A stretch of 34,277 nt of DNA from Cytidiella melzeri (taxonomy: Eukaryota > Basidiomycota > Agaricomycetes > Polyporales > Irpicaceae). The stretch lies in assembly GCA_022592445.1 (NCBI GenBank), contig JABYQR010000437.1, forward strand, positions 1-34,277. The letters run 5' to 3'. The position numbers and the translations under genes were made by a program. The notes under the pieces were generated by a model. The model saw only the letters and a program-made list of their open reading frames with translations, did not search any database and was not told the origin of the DNA. Positions 1 to 9,110 of this stretch are shown here, in pieces (positions within the stretch are counted from its first letter, which is position 1; every line of letters begins with the position of its first letter).

Positions 1-1046
1 AGTCCTGTTGTCTAGCTCTTATAACAAGCATCTGACACCAGACTCCACTATTGCCTGTGGGGAGGCACACTTTCATCATGTTGACATAATGCCAACCCCT
101 GCTCTGATCAGCTCTAGAAGCATCGGGCAAGAGGGTAATTCAAGTTGTGCACATCAAGGCAAGGCCTAGATATGACTACCACTTAGAGCCTATGGTCCGG
201 CTACCTCTATTTCTAGAGGATTTGTAAAGGGGCCCATGCACAGGCACAAGACCTAGAAGAAAGGGAAAGAAACCTCCAGCACGTCCAGAGACGTGAGGGG
301 GTAGGGACAGTCTTATCCAAATTTAACAGTTAAGGTTACACTCACCAGATAGTTGTTAAACTGAAAGGGGAGATAATGAGATAGAGAGTAGAGTGTGGGT
401 GAGAGTGAGTACTGGAGAGTACAGAGTAGTCCTTGATCAACAGAGTGGATAAGACTGAGGGGATATGCCCTCAGGAGTGCCTCTATATATACATGAAGGG
501 GAGGACCCCAGGTACTACCCTAAGACCTCTAATACCTACATGAGTAAGCAAAGTAATCTACCTTACTAAGCATGCCCTATGCCCTAGTGGTGCCACTTCA
601 ATAATCAACCAATAGCAATTGTCCCCATGACCTGACCCCATGACCCAGTCCCAAGGCTAGACTTGTTCTAGCTTGTTCTAAGACAACGCTAGACTTTTCT
701 AGAAGGTTCTAAGAACTATAACATCATCTAATGGAATGTTCTATACTATGACATCATAGTAACAGCATGTTCCACAAGGTTCCAGAGAGTTCTATCATGT
801 GATACACAGATAAGGAAAGGAGCGCATCAGCGCATCAGAGACAGGAGGCGCATCAGCGCATCCATTGATAGGCACTGAGAATAAGCACCAGAATAAGCGC
901 CTGATAACCGCCAGATAACTGCTGGATAAGCTCCTAAACAGACACCGGATAAGCGCTGGATAAGTGCCTGATAAGTGCTTAAATATTCCCAATAATACCG
1001 TTGCCTGGTAAGGCAAGTCTTGTAGAAACATTGAAAATCTGTGACA
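1..1046 (-). mobile_element. Ty3/Gypsy family A, copy A1: 5' LTR plus leader, rest outside window
   Basis: Positions 1-321 are the reverse complement of the leader that follows the 5' LTR of the full-length copy (16631-16951), and 322-1046 is the LTR. Copy A1 therefore lies on the minus strand, with its 5' end here and its coding part to the left of position 1. The LTR end next to the leader carries a G-to-T change relative to the family terminus (position 323). The primer-binding string is at 308-319. No coding sequence of this copy is in the window. The 5 bp beyond the LTR, candidate target duplication, are GTTAT (1047-1051); the partner lies outside. Confidence 0.9.
322..1046 (-). repeat. 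LTR of family A (copy A1)
   Basis: 725-bp LTR, reverse complement of those at 10820, 15905 and 23534. On the minus strand it starts TGTCACAG at 1046. It contains the degenerate U3 array of 11-bp GCGCTTATC-like units, the TATATATAG box, and the CAGTCTTATCCA string (plus-strand positions 446-457). It is more diverged from copy A3 than the two A3 LTRs are from each other, so this insertion is older. Peptides read from it are repeats in translation, not genes. Confidence 0.9.
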
Positions 1047-1517
1047 GTTATGCAACAATGAACGTGAGGATGCAGACTTACCGACACAAAGATTCTGCTG
1101 AAATCTTCGGCACTGACACAGTGGTATGGGTGCAAGAGGTCTAACCGCGCAGCGTGCACAAGCTCGCGCACAGTTGTCTAGAGTGAAATGTCAGCAAATG
1201 TTGCAACAATGACGAGACACAATGTACCAATATCATGTTATATTTCTTTGCGCCTTCATGCCCAGTGAGGCCCATGGCTGCCTTCAGATGGTATCCGCGC
1301 TGGCCACCACCAGCACTCCCTTTCGGCTTGGGGACAGAGTTCGGAGCAGAAGTAAGTGAGGGTAACACAAGATGCTGAAACACTTAGGTACACTCCAAAA
1401 CTAATTACAACCCCAAAGACAACACTACCAACCACAAAGTGGCAATAGAAGTGTAAGGGCGTGGGAGCGCGGTAGTGTGAAAGTGTGCAAGGTGGTCTTT
1501 AGAGTCCTACTTTACCT
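1047..1517. other. No recognisable gene
   Basis: Sequence between the A1 LTR and the Arg-rich repeat. Short open frames here lack recognisable motifs. I see no RNA gene or repeat that I can name. Confidence 0.5.
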
Positions 1518-1830
1518 GTGCTGCAAAGAGCGACAAGGTTTGTGATAAAGGTTTTGTTTGAAATTGAGCTAGGAGGGCAAGATACCACGCGTATCACGGG
1601 CAAAAGGGATAGGCGGCGCAGCAAAAGTGAAAGAGTTTTAGCGCGGCTTGAAGAGAACGCGCGCGAGATGCCGAGACTTGTAGTAAAGACGGCGCGCGGA
1701 AAGACGCGGAGGGTAAATGTGGATGCAGTACAAATCTCAAACACAAAACGCGGTCGCTAATGAAGACAGAAGTAGTTGCTGTAAAACGCGGGCGCAGTGA
1801 AAGTGAACGCAGTAAGCTCGACGCAGTGAA
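1518..1830 (+). repeat. Dispersed repeat with small Arg-rich ORF, copy 1
   Basis: An 80-codon frame (1518-1760) rich in Arg and Lys ends with the residues NTKRGR and a stop. A diverged reverse-complement copy lies at 11705-11976. Shared stretches include GGGCAAAAGGG, KTARGK and TKRG before the stop, and similarity continues past the stop codon through TTGCTGTAAAACGC to a GCTC near 1818. Since similarity runs beyond the frame, a DNA repeat such as an LTR or leader piece of a retroelement is more likely than a gene. The stretch after it (1790-1860) is full of ACGCAGTAA-like units. No protein family recognised. Confidence 0.5.
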
Positions 1831-1928
1831 GGTGAAACGCAGACGCAATAACGCAGTAAAATAGAGTTGCAAACGGAAGATGAACTATTGGAGCGTGAGA
1901 CGCGGCGTAAGGCTATACAAGACTGCAG

Positions 1929-2453
1929 TCAATTTGACTCAATCAACTGTTTGCGGGGGCAATAGTGCAGAACAACACCTCCCGAGCGGCGATGTGTATT
2001 GCAAGCAAATGCGTGGCCAACAGCAACGTTGGTGGAGCTCGTGAGATTGAAATGAATAAGCTTGCACTCGTGGTTCTTGCTTTCAAAGTACGGCGAAAGC
2101 CAACAGTCTGGGTGTGGCGCACGTGGGTGATTGCAGTCGAGCGGAACAAAAGGTCCTGAGCACAGGGGAATTGGGTGATCGCTCTGAGTGTTGCAGTAAG
2201 AGCAATTGTCAAGCAAGTCTGCAACGGAGGCGACGGACAACGCTGGCAAAGGTGATTTAGGAGTGGACCTCTCAGGAGAGACAGTAGGCGCTACTGAGGG
2301 TTCTGGCGGCAGCATGGGTGCGGGGATGATGGGGTAGCAATGAAGAACCTTGTGGCGCGGGCGGTATGGGCAGCGGCTGTCTGATAAGTGGGGAACTGTT
2401 GAACAATAATGGCAAACACGAGGCGGGTTGTCGATGGTAGACGCAGCAGACAT
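1929..2453 (-). CDS. Hypothetical protein with two CCHC-like Cys/His motifs
   Basis: A 174-codon open frame. Near its N-terminus is CHYCSTVPHLSDSRC (C-x2-C-x4-H-x5-C), and mid-protein CSYCNTQSDHPIPLC (C-x2-C-x5-H-x4-C). These resemble zinc knuckles, as in retroelement Gag or RNA-binding proteins, but the spacing is not canonical. Between them is a Pro/Ser-rich stretch. No start context or intron pattern proves it is expressed. It could be the tail of a decayed retroelement gag, an exon of a host gene, or chance. I do not recognise the family. Confidence 0.3.
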   Translation of the reverse strand: MSAASTIDNPPRVCHYCSTVPHLSDSRCPYRPRHKVLHCYPIIPAPMLPPEPSVAPTVSPERSTPKSPLPALSVASVADLLDNCSYCNTQSDHPIPLCSGPFVPLDCNHPRAPHPDCWLSPYFESKNHECKLIHFNLTSSTNVAVGHAFACNTHRRSGGVVLHYCPRKQLIESN

Positions 2454-3271
2454 AAACGTAGAGAAAGACGCAATGAAGCAACGCAGGAGATGCTACAGCT
2501 TTTGGCGTGAAGAGACTCCCTCAACGCGAGCACAAAGTGTGAAGGAACTCTGAGAACTGGGGCAGGGATTGATTGATTTCTACGCAGTACTGACAACACC
2601 TTTTATACACCTAAGCCCCTCTCCTAAACCTTTCCTTCTTTGGCTCAAACCCAAACGCGAGAGCGAGAAACACTGTGGCAGAGTACTTCCGTCCACGGAG
2701 GCAAAGTGACCAGCAAATCGATGCCTGGCAGAACATAGCGTTGGTCGACGCGGAGAAGCGGCGTGCGCACTTTTGCTGAAGGGGCATCAACCGTTGCGAG
2801 CAGGTGATGAGGCGCCATCCAAGAGTTGCACAGCGTGGCGTGATAGGAGCCTTCCTGAAAAGGGGTCTGCGAGTCAATTTTCTTCTATTGTTGGTCCGAC
2901 CTGCGTCTGAAACACTTGGTGGCTGGCCGGCCCATGCTCTGACACGAAGGGGGCATGTCTGCAAGTGAGAGTCCAGTGCGAGTTCTCGGCCTCGGATGTT
3001 TCCAGCAGATTGCTGCCCCTTCACAAGTCCTTGGATCCTCGGCGGACTCCTCGTGACCTTGGTGAACCTCTCGTGCCCGCGGCGCTGGGAAAGTGGAGGG
3101 ATTTGCCGCTCAGGAGGACGCGGGCCGCACAAATGGCTGGCTGCTGCCGTGTCTCTGTGCCTAGCCGTTTTCTGGGGATATCAACGCTGCATGTTGATAA
3201 TGGCAGCGCCTGCGTTATGTGTGGTTGGCGCCGTAAACCAAGCCATCTGGGCTGTACAACGCGCAGCTGTA
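2454..3271. other. No confident gene
   Basis: GC-rich tract with overlapping open frames on both strands and no recognisable domain. Frames on the plus strand (2965-3478) and minus strand (2611-3132, 3021-3299) overlap each other, so most must be shadows. I could not choose a coding strand. Confidence 0.4.
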
Positions 3272-3463
3272 TCAGGACTGCAAGTTCATGTGGGCACACA
3301 ACAGCAGAGACACACCTTGCAAAAAATGGAACTGTGCGGCCAGCTCCTCCATAGTGAGACCTTCAGGAAATTTGCTGACACCTCTGTTTTGCGTACCTGT
3401 GGGTGTGATGGGCGTGGTAGCGTGTGCATCACAATTTGCCTGTGCTGTCGTGACACCAGCCAT
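3272..3463 (-). CDS. Unidentified short ORF or exon
   Basis: A 63-codon frame with an ordinary, non-repetitive composition. A Thr/Pro-rich start is followed by FPEGLTMEELAAQFHFLQ, which reads like a folded helix. It lies downstream of, and on the same strand as, the frame at 3503-3736, and the two could be exons of one decayed gene. No domain recognised and no convincing splice pair found. Confidence 0.2.
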   Translation of the reverse strand: MAGVTTAQANCDAHATTPITPTGTQNRGVSKFPEGLTMEELAAQFHFLQGVSLLLCAHMNLQS

Positions 3464-3502
3464 AATGGGAGCTGCTAGAGAGCTTGTTGTTGCGAGAGGT
3501 GT

Positions 3503-3736
3503 TCAAACGCATGAGAGACAAATCGGAACAAAAACAGAATAAATGGAAACGTACACGGGAATAGTGGGAGCAGTCAAGAAGGTCAGAATTTTGGTATATG
3601 GTGGTTGAGGTGCATCAAAGATTGCAATAGAGCTTGTGGCCATGGGGCTGTTGCTTGCATCGCGGAGTGCTGGATCAAGGTGAAAAACATCAGTTTGGGG
3701 TGTCGAGGAGTAAGGAACGTGAGCAGCTTCAGCCAA
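3503..3736 (-). CDS. Unidentified short ORF or exon
   Basis: A 77-codon frame. Upstream on the same strand (about 3790-3950), other frames hold Cys-rich pieces such as KCPQCRKNTC, broken by stops. This suggests a decayed Cys-rich coding sequence reading leftwards from about 3950. Family unknown; a retroelement or transposase relic is as likely as a host gene. Confidence 0.2.
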   Translation of the reverse strand: MAEAAHVPYSSTPQTDVFHLDPALRDASNSPMATSSIAIFDAPQPPYTKILTFLTAPTIPVYVSIYSVFVPICLSCV

Positions 3737-3954
3737 GGCGGCGATTGTTGTTGTTGCAGAGCGAGGTGTTTGCGTGCGCTATAATGAGCATAGCTCGTGA
3801 GTTGGGTATTGCAGTATGGCCTGATAAGACTTACAGGTGTTTTTTCTACATTGTGGGCATTTGATGCAGTTTTACGTTGAGGTGGAGCATAGAGCTTTTG
3901 GATGCTCATTTGGGCAAGAGCAATGAGTAGCTGGGGCCTGAGGGATTGGCACAA

Positions 3955-4393
3955 GCAGATCCCGAGACAACAGCGCTAGATAGCTAGTGTTCCTATTTAT
4001 ACTCAGAAGGAGACGGGAGAAACGTGATGGAGTTGATTGAAAGTAAACACACCTGAGTTCCGCGTGATTTTACACAACACATTGACACATTTGTCATTGT
4101 GAGCAACAGCTGAAAAATCTGTTGCGCTCTAGGGCAGACACTTCCGCAATAGAGGAAATGGATAAGCTCAATACTCACTTATTGTTGGCCATGGGTGAGC
4201 ACCTCGCCAGTGCGACTCATGCTATGCGGAGTTTCCCAAACTGTACAGTTAATCAGGAATCTAATCTAGAAGCTTAAGTACCTATGTCATGTATCTACGA
4301 CTTGTCTTCTCTCGCAATTGATCAAGTGGTTTACCTTGTCTTGTCTGTGCCCGCTTCTCACTCCAATATCACTAGTGTGCATCCAACATCTCA
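3955..4393. other. Non-coding flank of Tnp2 relic
   Basis: No supported gene. The stretch precedes the ATG at 4394 of the Tnp2-type relic and could contain its promoter and one element end, but I see no clear inverted repeat. Confidence 0.35.
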
Positions 4394-5490
4394 ATGAACA
4401 ATCAGAGGCAAAAAAGTGTACTCTGTCCTTGCTGTCACAAACTGGTCTTGCCAAACACAAAGTGAAGTCATGTGAAGCTTCTTTGTGGCAACCCAAGTGT
4501 AAAAGCTGGAACACACAGCTATCGGCTGCAAGGCTCTGCTGTTGCTCCTCTGCCAGCTTTTGAGGAGGAGCACATACTCTCTGTCAATGACAATGGCATC
4601 ACCAACAATGTTGTTTTTACTGAGGAGGTCTCAGGGTCTTCTAGCATGGTTGGGGGCCTGGAATCTGAGTCTGCAGGTAAGATCGAGCTTCTGGTATAAA
4701 TTAAGGTGTGCTCAAAAGACTTACTTGTTGTGATCAGAACCACAGATTTCCGGAGTGCCAATGGACATTGATACTTCCTTGGACATCACAGTGGAGGTCT
4801 TGGCCAGTGCGATCTGAGCTCTCCGGTCAAGAGCACAACATTCGAGAGAGTGTTCCACCACGGGTGTACATGAAGAGGAAGATGATGATGGAGAGAGTGA
4901 GGAGGAGGGCGCCTTGAATGATAGGATGGGTCTGAATGTTGACATTCCGCATATGGAAGTTGACAACCAAGATCTTGAGCCCAATGTGGACAGCTCAGAG
5001 CCAGATGAGGATGGCCTCTACATCTACCAACAACTCACCAAGACCTTTGAACAGGAGCTGCTTGACGCATGTGAGTTCTCAATTCCACAAAGTGTACATG
5101 ATGTACTGACAGTCTATGCAAACAGAAAACTCGAATATACTCAGTCCTCAGGATAAGCACATTTTGCGCTTGTTTGTCCTGAAGACAAAAACCAAAATGA
5201 CATGCGAGACATTCTCCATGCTTCCCTTTGCCTTTGCTGAAGATGATGGCACACCAGCTGTATGCGTTTCTGAGGACAAGATCACATTGCGGGCAGGGTT
5301 ACTCTCAGAATTGAATCCCAAACCACTCCACTGCTGTATCAACTCATGTTGCTGCTTTGTTGGCCCACACATGGACTGTCAAACATGTCCTTATTACAAT
5401 TAACCCCGTTTTAATTCATCTGGTCGTCCTCAAAAGCTCTTCACTTACATTCCTGTGGCACCGCGTCTGACAGCAATGTACACCAAAGGG
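4394..5490 (+). pseudogene. Tnp2/CACTA-type transposase, N-terminal part, broken
   Basis: The frame from ATG 4394 opens with a Cys-rich motif (LCPCCHKLV, residues about 10-18) like the N-terminal zinc motif of basidiomycete Tnp2-type transposases. It runs to a GT-AG intron (4677-4737, 61 bp), then a very acidic linker rich in E and D (about 4860-4915). After a frameshift near 5140 comes the hallmark block HCCINSCCCFVGPH, followed by a CPY motif and, after a stop, PRF, FTYIP and PRLTAMY. Breaks: TGA at 4463, TGA at 4815, a frameshift near 5140 and TAA at 5401. Homology ends near 5490, before the catalytic region, where LTR-like sequence begins. Function when intact would be DNA cut-and-paste transposition. 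Class assignment rests on motif recognition. Confidence 0.75.
4677..4737 (+). other. Spliceosomal intron in Tnp2 relic
   Basis: Donor GTAAGA, acceptor ATCAG, 61 bp. Removing it keeps the acidic reading frame continuous (phase 1, between GCA G and AA CCA). The size is typical of basidiomycetes. Confidence 0.6.
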
Positions 5491-5499
5491 GGGCGGAAA

Positions 5500-5839
5500 T
5501 GCGAATGAAGAGATATTGATTCGAGTCAAGTAGCTAGAGTATTTATAGCTTTTTTACATGTATAGTATGAGAAAGACTTAGAAAAATTCAAGTACACAAG
5601 AGGGACGAGAGACAAGGAGTCAGGTACAAAAATACAGGAGCAAAGCAGATAACTTGTATATGGAAGGTGAAGAATGTAAAAAGAATCAGACAACACGAGA
5701 GTGAAACAGGTACAGGAAAAATATAAGAAAAACATGAGAAACGGAAATCAGAACAGGCACAGGAAATAAAAAGAAAAGGAGTACATGCATACTTTTCGGA
5801 TGGGCGCATCAAGGTGGAATGGCGCGTAAAATCACAACA
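5500..5839 (-). repeat. Putative LTR (TG...CA) of a retroelement
   Basis: On the minus strand this begins TGTTGTGATTTT at 5839 right after a purine tract (GTTGAGGGGGAG, complement of 5840-5851), which looks like a polypurine tract followed by a 3' LTR. A TATAAATA box (complement near 5540) lies toward the other end. The left end is set at the TG nearest the place where Tnp2 homology stops. The ends share only TG/CA, so the boundaries are tentative. An AT-rich AGAACA/GAAAC-like purine tract fills the middle. Confidence 0.4.
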
Positions 5840-6092
5840 CTCCCCCTCAACAAGAGGTGAGGTTCACAAGCACGAGTTGTGTTACAACTGGTACAACACG
5901 GTAAGTGATCAATTTGGTACAAATACACATGAACAACACAACTCATACCTGGTACAACACGGTAAGCGATAAAGCTGCGTTGTACCAGATCCAACACTAT
6001 ATCAGGAGAACACCTAGTCCGTTTATGTCAACCGCCTCCTATTTCCCCTCCTCTTTCCTAATCCGCATGCTGAGGCGGGTCAGCGTCTGACA
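5840..6092 (-). repeat. Start of Copia 3' LTR with hairpin repeats
   Basis: Directly after the Copia RNase H frame the minus strand reads a G8 purine tract and then TGTCAGACGCTGACCC, starting at 6092. This is the expected polypurine tract/LTR junction of the element at 6092-9785. An 18-bp direct repeat, CTGGTACAACACGGTAAG, occurs at 5888-5905 and 5949-5966; the second copy pairs with GTTGTACCAG at 5979-5988. Whether this LTR ends near 5852 or includes 5500-5839 is unresolved. Confidence 0.45.
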
Positions 6093-6916
6093 CCCCCCCC
6101 TTGACCCGCATCTAGTCCTAACAACTTCATCGCCCTCCCATGTAAAATCCGCGGTAGTGACTTCGTGAATATGTCAGCCGTATTGTCTTTTCCCGGTACC
6201 CTGTGGACGTCGATCCATTGTTTGTTGACACAATCTCGAATGAAATGGATACGAATGTCAATGTGTTTCATGCGTGTATGGCCATGCGGGTTGTGTGTGC
6301 ATGCGACTGTCCCATTGTTGTCACAGAATAGAATCGTCGCGCCTTGTTGAGGATATCCGAGTTCGCCTAGAAGCTGTCTAATGAAAAGGATTTGACAGGC
6401 GGCATGAGTGCACACCAGGTACTCCGCTTTGCACAAGGATAGTGCCACTATGGCTTGCTGTTTCGAGCTCCATGAAATTGGTGAGTCTCCCATAATCATC
6501 ACGTACCCCGACACGGATTTCCTATGTTTGCCCAAACCCCAATCAGAATCTGTGAATTCTCAGAAGAACAGATAGGGATGATCTCGATGGCCCAAGTGTA
6601 TGCCAATTGAACACGTGCCTTGTAAATACCTGAGTAGATGCTTCGCGGCTGTCCAATGAGCTTCCCCGTAATTTGACATGTATTTTGCCAGTTCCCGGAC
6701 GGTGTACGCGAGATCAGGTCGGCATGTGGTGGCCAAGTACATAACCTTTCCGACCACCGCGCAGTAAGGGAGATCCTTGACGTGTTTACGTTCTTCGTCT
6801 GTTTTGGAACAGTTATTGGATGAGAGGGTTGTGTGGGGAGGTGTTGGTGTCGTGACAGCGTTACAATGCTCCATTCCAAACGTCCGTAAAATGGATTCGA
6901 CGTAAGCTTCTTGCAA
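6080..6916 (-). pseudogene. Copia RNase H region (C-terminus of Pol)
   Basis: The first frame (6916-6560) matches the RT-RNase H connection, with ILRTFGME and the block VGKVMYLATTCRPDLAYTV (Copia G.LMYLA..TRPDL.Y). A frameshift near 6540 leads into 6535-6080, which has SGYVMIMGDSPISWSSKQQ, then CKAEYL (family S..EAEY), DNNGTVA, KHIDIRIHFIRD and DIFTKSLP. This is the complete C-terminal Copia signature. The expected catalytic Glu region reads KAEYL and is kept; the active-site Asp is in DNNG. The frame ends within or just beyond the polypurine tract. RNase H removes the RNA template during cDNA synthesis. Confidence 0.8.
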
Positions 6917-6931
6917 CAGTAAGAGAGTTTG

Positions 6932-7598
6932 TCAGCTTCTGGTTCGTGTGACTTTACATCCTAGTAACCACTCAACGTCCCCATTGTCAGTGATCTCAAA
7001 GATGTTGTTGAGTTGTTTGGCTACTAGGTTGGACTCATCTTTCGATGTGGATGCAAGTAGAATATCGTCAACGCTAGTGGCGGACATTGATTTCCGGTCG
7101 CCTCGTTTGCACCAATGGACACTCCAATCAGACTGGCACCTCCTGAAGCCAAGCCTTGAGTATTTGTCGTTGAACTTGAGATACCACGTTCTCCCGGCTT
7201 GTTTCAACCCGTATAACCCTTTGTGGAGACGCCAATATCCTGTACCTGCAATCTCCGGACGGCGCATGTAGATCTCCTCAGGTAGGGGTCCGTTGAGAAA
7301 GGCAGTTTTGATGTCAATGTGACGCAGCTCGAGATCCTGAAATGCCGCAATAGCGAGTATGATCCGTACAGAGTCCCACCTTGCTATGGGAGCGAAGGTG
7401 TATGTGAAATCTTGTCCAGGAATTTGAGTATATCCTTTCGCGACTAAGTGTGCTTTGAACCTTGCAATGTGGCTGTTCAAGTTCCATTTGATATGAAGAA
7501 CCCACTACGGTGTTGCGTCCGTGTGGAAGTGAATCTATTTCCTCATATACTCCCTTTGCTTTCAAGGCTTGAGCTCCTCGTAAATCGCCGCTAACCAT
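6932..7598 (-). pseudogene. Copia reverse transcriptase, frameshifted
   Basis: After a frameshift near 7598 and another near 7480, the frame from 7480 carries the classic Copia RT blocks: RFKAHLVAKGYTQIPGQDF, DIKTAFLNGPLPEEIYM (motif A Asp in DIKTAF), KGLYGLKQAGRTWY, and the catalytic box, read as SVDDILLAS. In Copia RTs the box is normally YVDD; here Ser replaces Tyr while both Asp remain. WLLGCKVTR follows, then a stop near 6932. The enzyme would copy element RNA into cDNA inside virus-like particles; this copy cannot make full-length Pol. Confidence 0.85.
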
Positions 7599-8439
7599 TC
7601 CGTCCAGTAATTGCTGCGCTGGCCTCCTTGATCGATTTTGGGTCTGTGGCGTTGGGATTGTTGATTGGATCCTTCATGCTGAAACACATTAAATCATATT
7701 GAGCGTCAGCACGAAGGAGACTCGGTATGATTTCAGGAATGGAGGATGAGTGGATATCAATTACTAGGTCTTCTCCACGGATGAGAACGGTCTGCACAAG
7801 TGCACCATGCACGTCCATCCCCCCCTCGTTCTCTGTAGTGGGATTGAAATCGATATATTGAGACGGTAAGACGATGTTCCTGCAATCATGACGCAAAGCG
7901 AGGGAGTCGTCCGGTATATCTTCTATTGAAGATCCACGCTCACAAGAAGTGTTCCACTCGTGCCTATGACACGAGTTAACAGTGTTAATGATAAACACTC
8001 CAAACGACTTACGGAAGTCTTGTGTCGTTTTCCCGCTCATTGCGAGTGTCCGGCTGCTTAGCAGCATACCTAATTGGTGTACAATTAGATCCACGCTGAA
8101 AACAGCGTCCAAAATCACATACCTTTTGGTGTGATTTTCCAGCTCGCGAGGAGCATGAGATGTTGATCCAGGCACTGGTGAGTGCAAAGGATTATCCAAG
8201 AAACGCGTGTCGATATCAGTGACGATATCGTCCCACATGGCTGAGCGTTCCGGCAAATGTTCCGGAGTTGCCATCAGTGTGTTATCGTGGAATGTGACGT
8301 CACGACGTACGCAAACAGAGTGAGAATGTGGGAACCAGATCAGATACCCATTGGTGTCAGGTGCGTAACCCAGAAAACGGCCTGGTTCACCACGTGGCTG
8401 GAACTTTGATAGGGAATCTTGTCGCGGAGCGACTGCTGC
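7591..8439 (-). pseudogene. Copia integrase C-terminus and linker to RT
   Basis: The stretch upstream of 8274 reads GRFLGYAPDTNGYLIW and then VRRDVTFHD, the conserved end of the Copia integrase region (family GIFVGY...G..W...V..RDV.F.E). The open frame 8274-7591 (227 codons) that follows is the low-complexity linker before RT, without named domains. Its end at 7591 overlaps the next frame, so it is broken from RT by a frameshift. The upstream continuation is cut by the insertion at 8440-9107. Confidence 0.7.
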
Positions 8440-9107
8440 TGTAATGCTAAACCCTACACAAGGGCAGCGAAGAGGGGGAGAGGAAGTGGAAGTGGATCTC
8501 CAACGACGACAACAAGGTCAAAGTCGATGATAAGCAGGCAAGCAGGCTCAGAGGCCGGATACTGGCAGTGCAAATGACGAAGTTAATAGCATGCTTATAC
8601 TAGGTTACATTGAGTAACTCACCTGGCAGTGCAAATGACGAAGAGGTCAAGATGCAGCACCAGGGAGGGTAAGGGGTACTATATATACTGTGTCTGGGTG
8701 GTCTGTGCACCAGTTCCCACACTAGGGACTGGAGTAACTGTGGGACTGGAGTGACAATAGAACAATAAGGAACCCGGGTAACTGTCAAGGACCGAAGTAA
8801 CTGTCAAGGACCTGAGTAACTGTCAAGGACCAGGGTACCTGTCAAGGACCTGAGTAACTGTCAAGGACCAGGGTACGTAGAACAATAGAGCTAGAACAAT
8901 ACAACAATAGAACAATAGGATAAGAACAATAGAACAATAAGACCTGGGGGAATCCCTGGGGAATCCCCATCAATGGAAGAGGAACAATAGAACAATAGCC
9001 TAGGTTGATCTGGAACCGCTCCAGACTGAGTCTAGGGTTTGGGTCTGGACTATTGATAAATAAGGCAGGATGTCACGTGACCCAGGTTAGGGTTAGGTCC
9101 GGTAACA
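8440..9107 (-). repeat. Non-coding insertion with tandem repeats, possible solo LTR
   Basis: This sequence splits the Copia integrase frame. Its ends read TGTAATGC and GGTAACA (TG...CA), as in a 668-bp LTR. No 5-bp duplication is visible at these ends, so the limits or the LTR call may be wrong. Inside are about six 17-bp units based on GTAACTGTCAAGGACCTGA (8778-8875), a run of AGAACAAT units (8879-8940 and again near 8982) and a TATATATACT box near 8681. A two-unit TTAGGG stretch at 9086-9096 is too short to be telomeric. No coding potential. Confidence 0.45.
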
Positions 9108-9110
9108 CTC

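Noticed and set aside
827..1171. Open frames with repeated peptides (LSGAYSGAYS-like) inside family A LTRs, also at 10889-11071, 15868-16125 and 23499-23753
   Set aside because: They are translations of the 11-bp U3 array, occur in every LTR copy in both orientations, and have no start or domain.
3021..3463. A 38-nt intron joining minus-strand frames 3463-3272 and 3299-3021
   Set aside because: Too short for the introns seen elsewhere in the window (52-63 bp), with a weak donor and no homology to guide it.
2965..3478. Plus-strand frames of 129 and 160 codons with hydrophobic stretches
   Set aside because: They overlap each other and minus-strand frames in a GC-rich tract, contain no recognised domain, and look like shadows.
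8778..8875. CRISPR-like array of 17-bp repeats
   Set aside because: Units are tandem without unique spacers, and the context is eukaryotic.
9081..9102. TTAGGG-like telomeric sequence
   Set aside because: Only two imperfect units, inside an insertion in Copia; not an internal telomere array.
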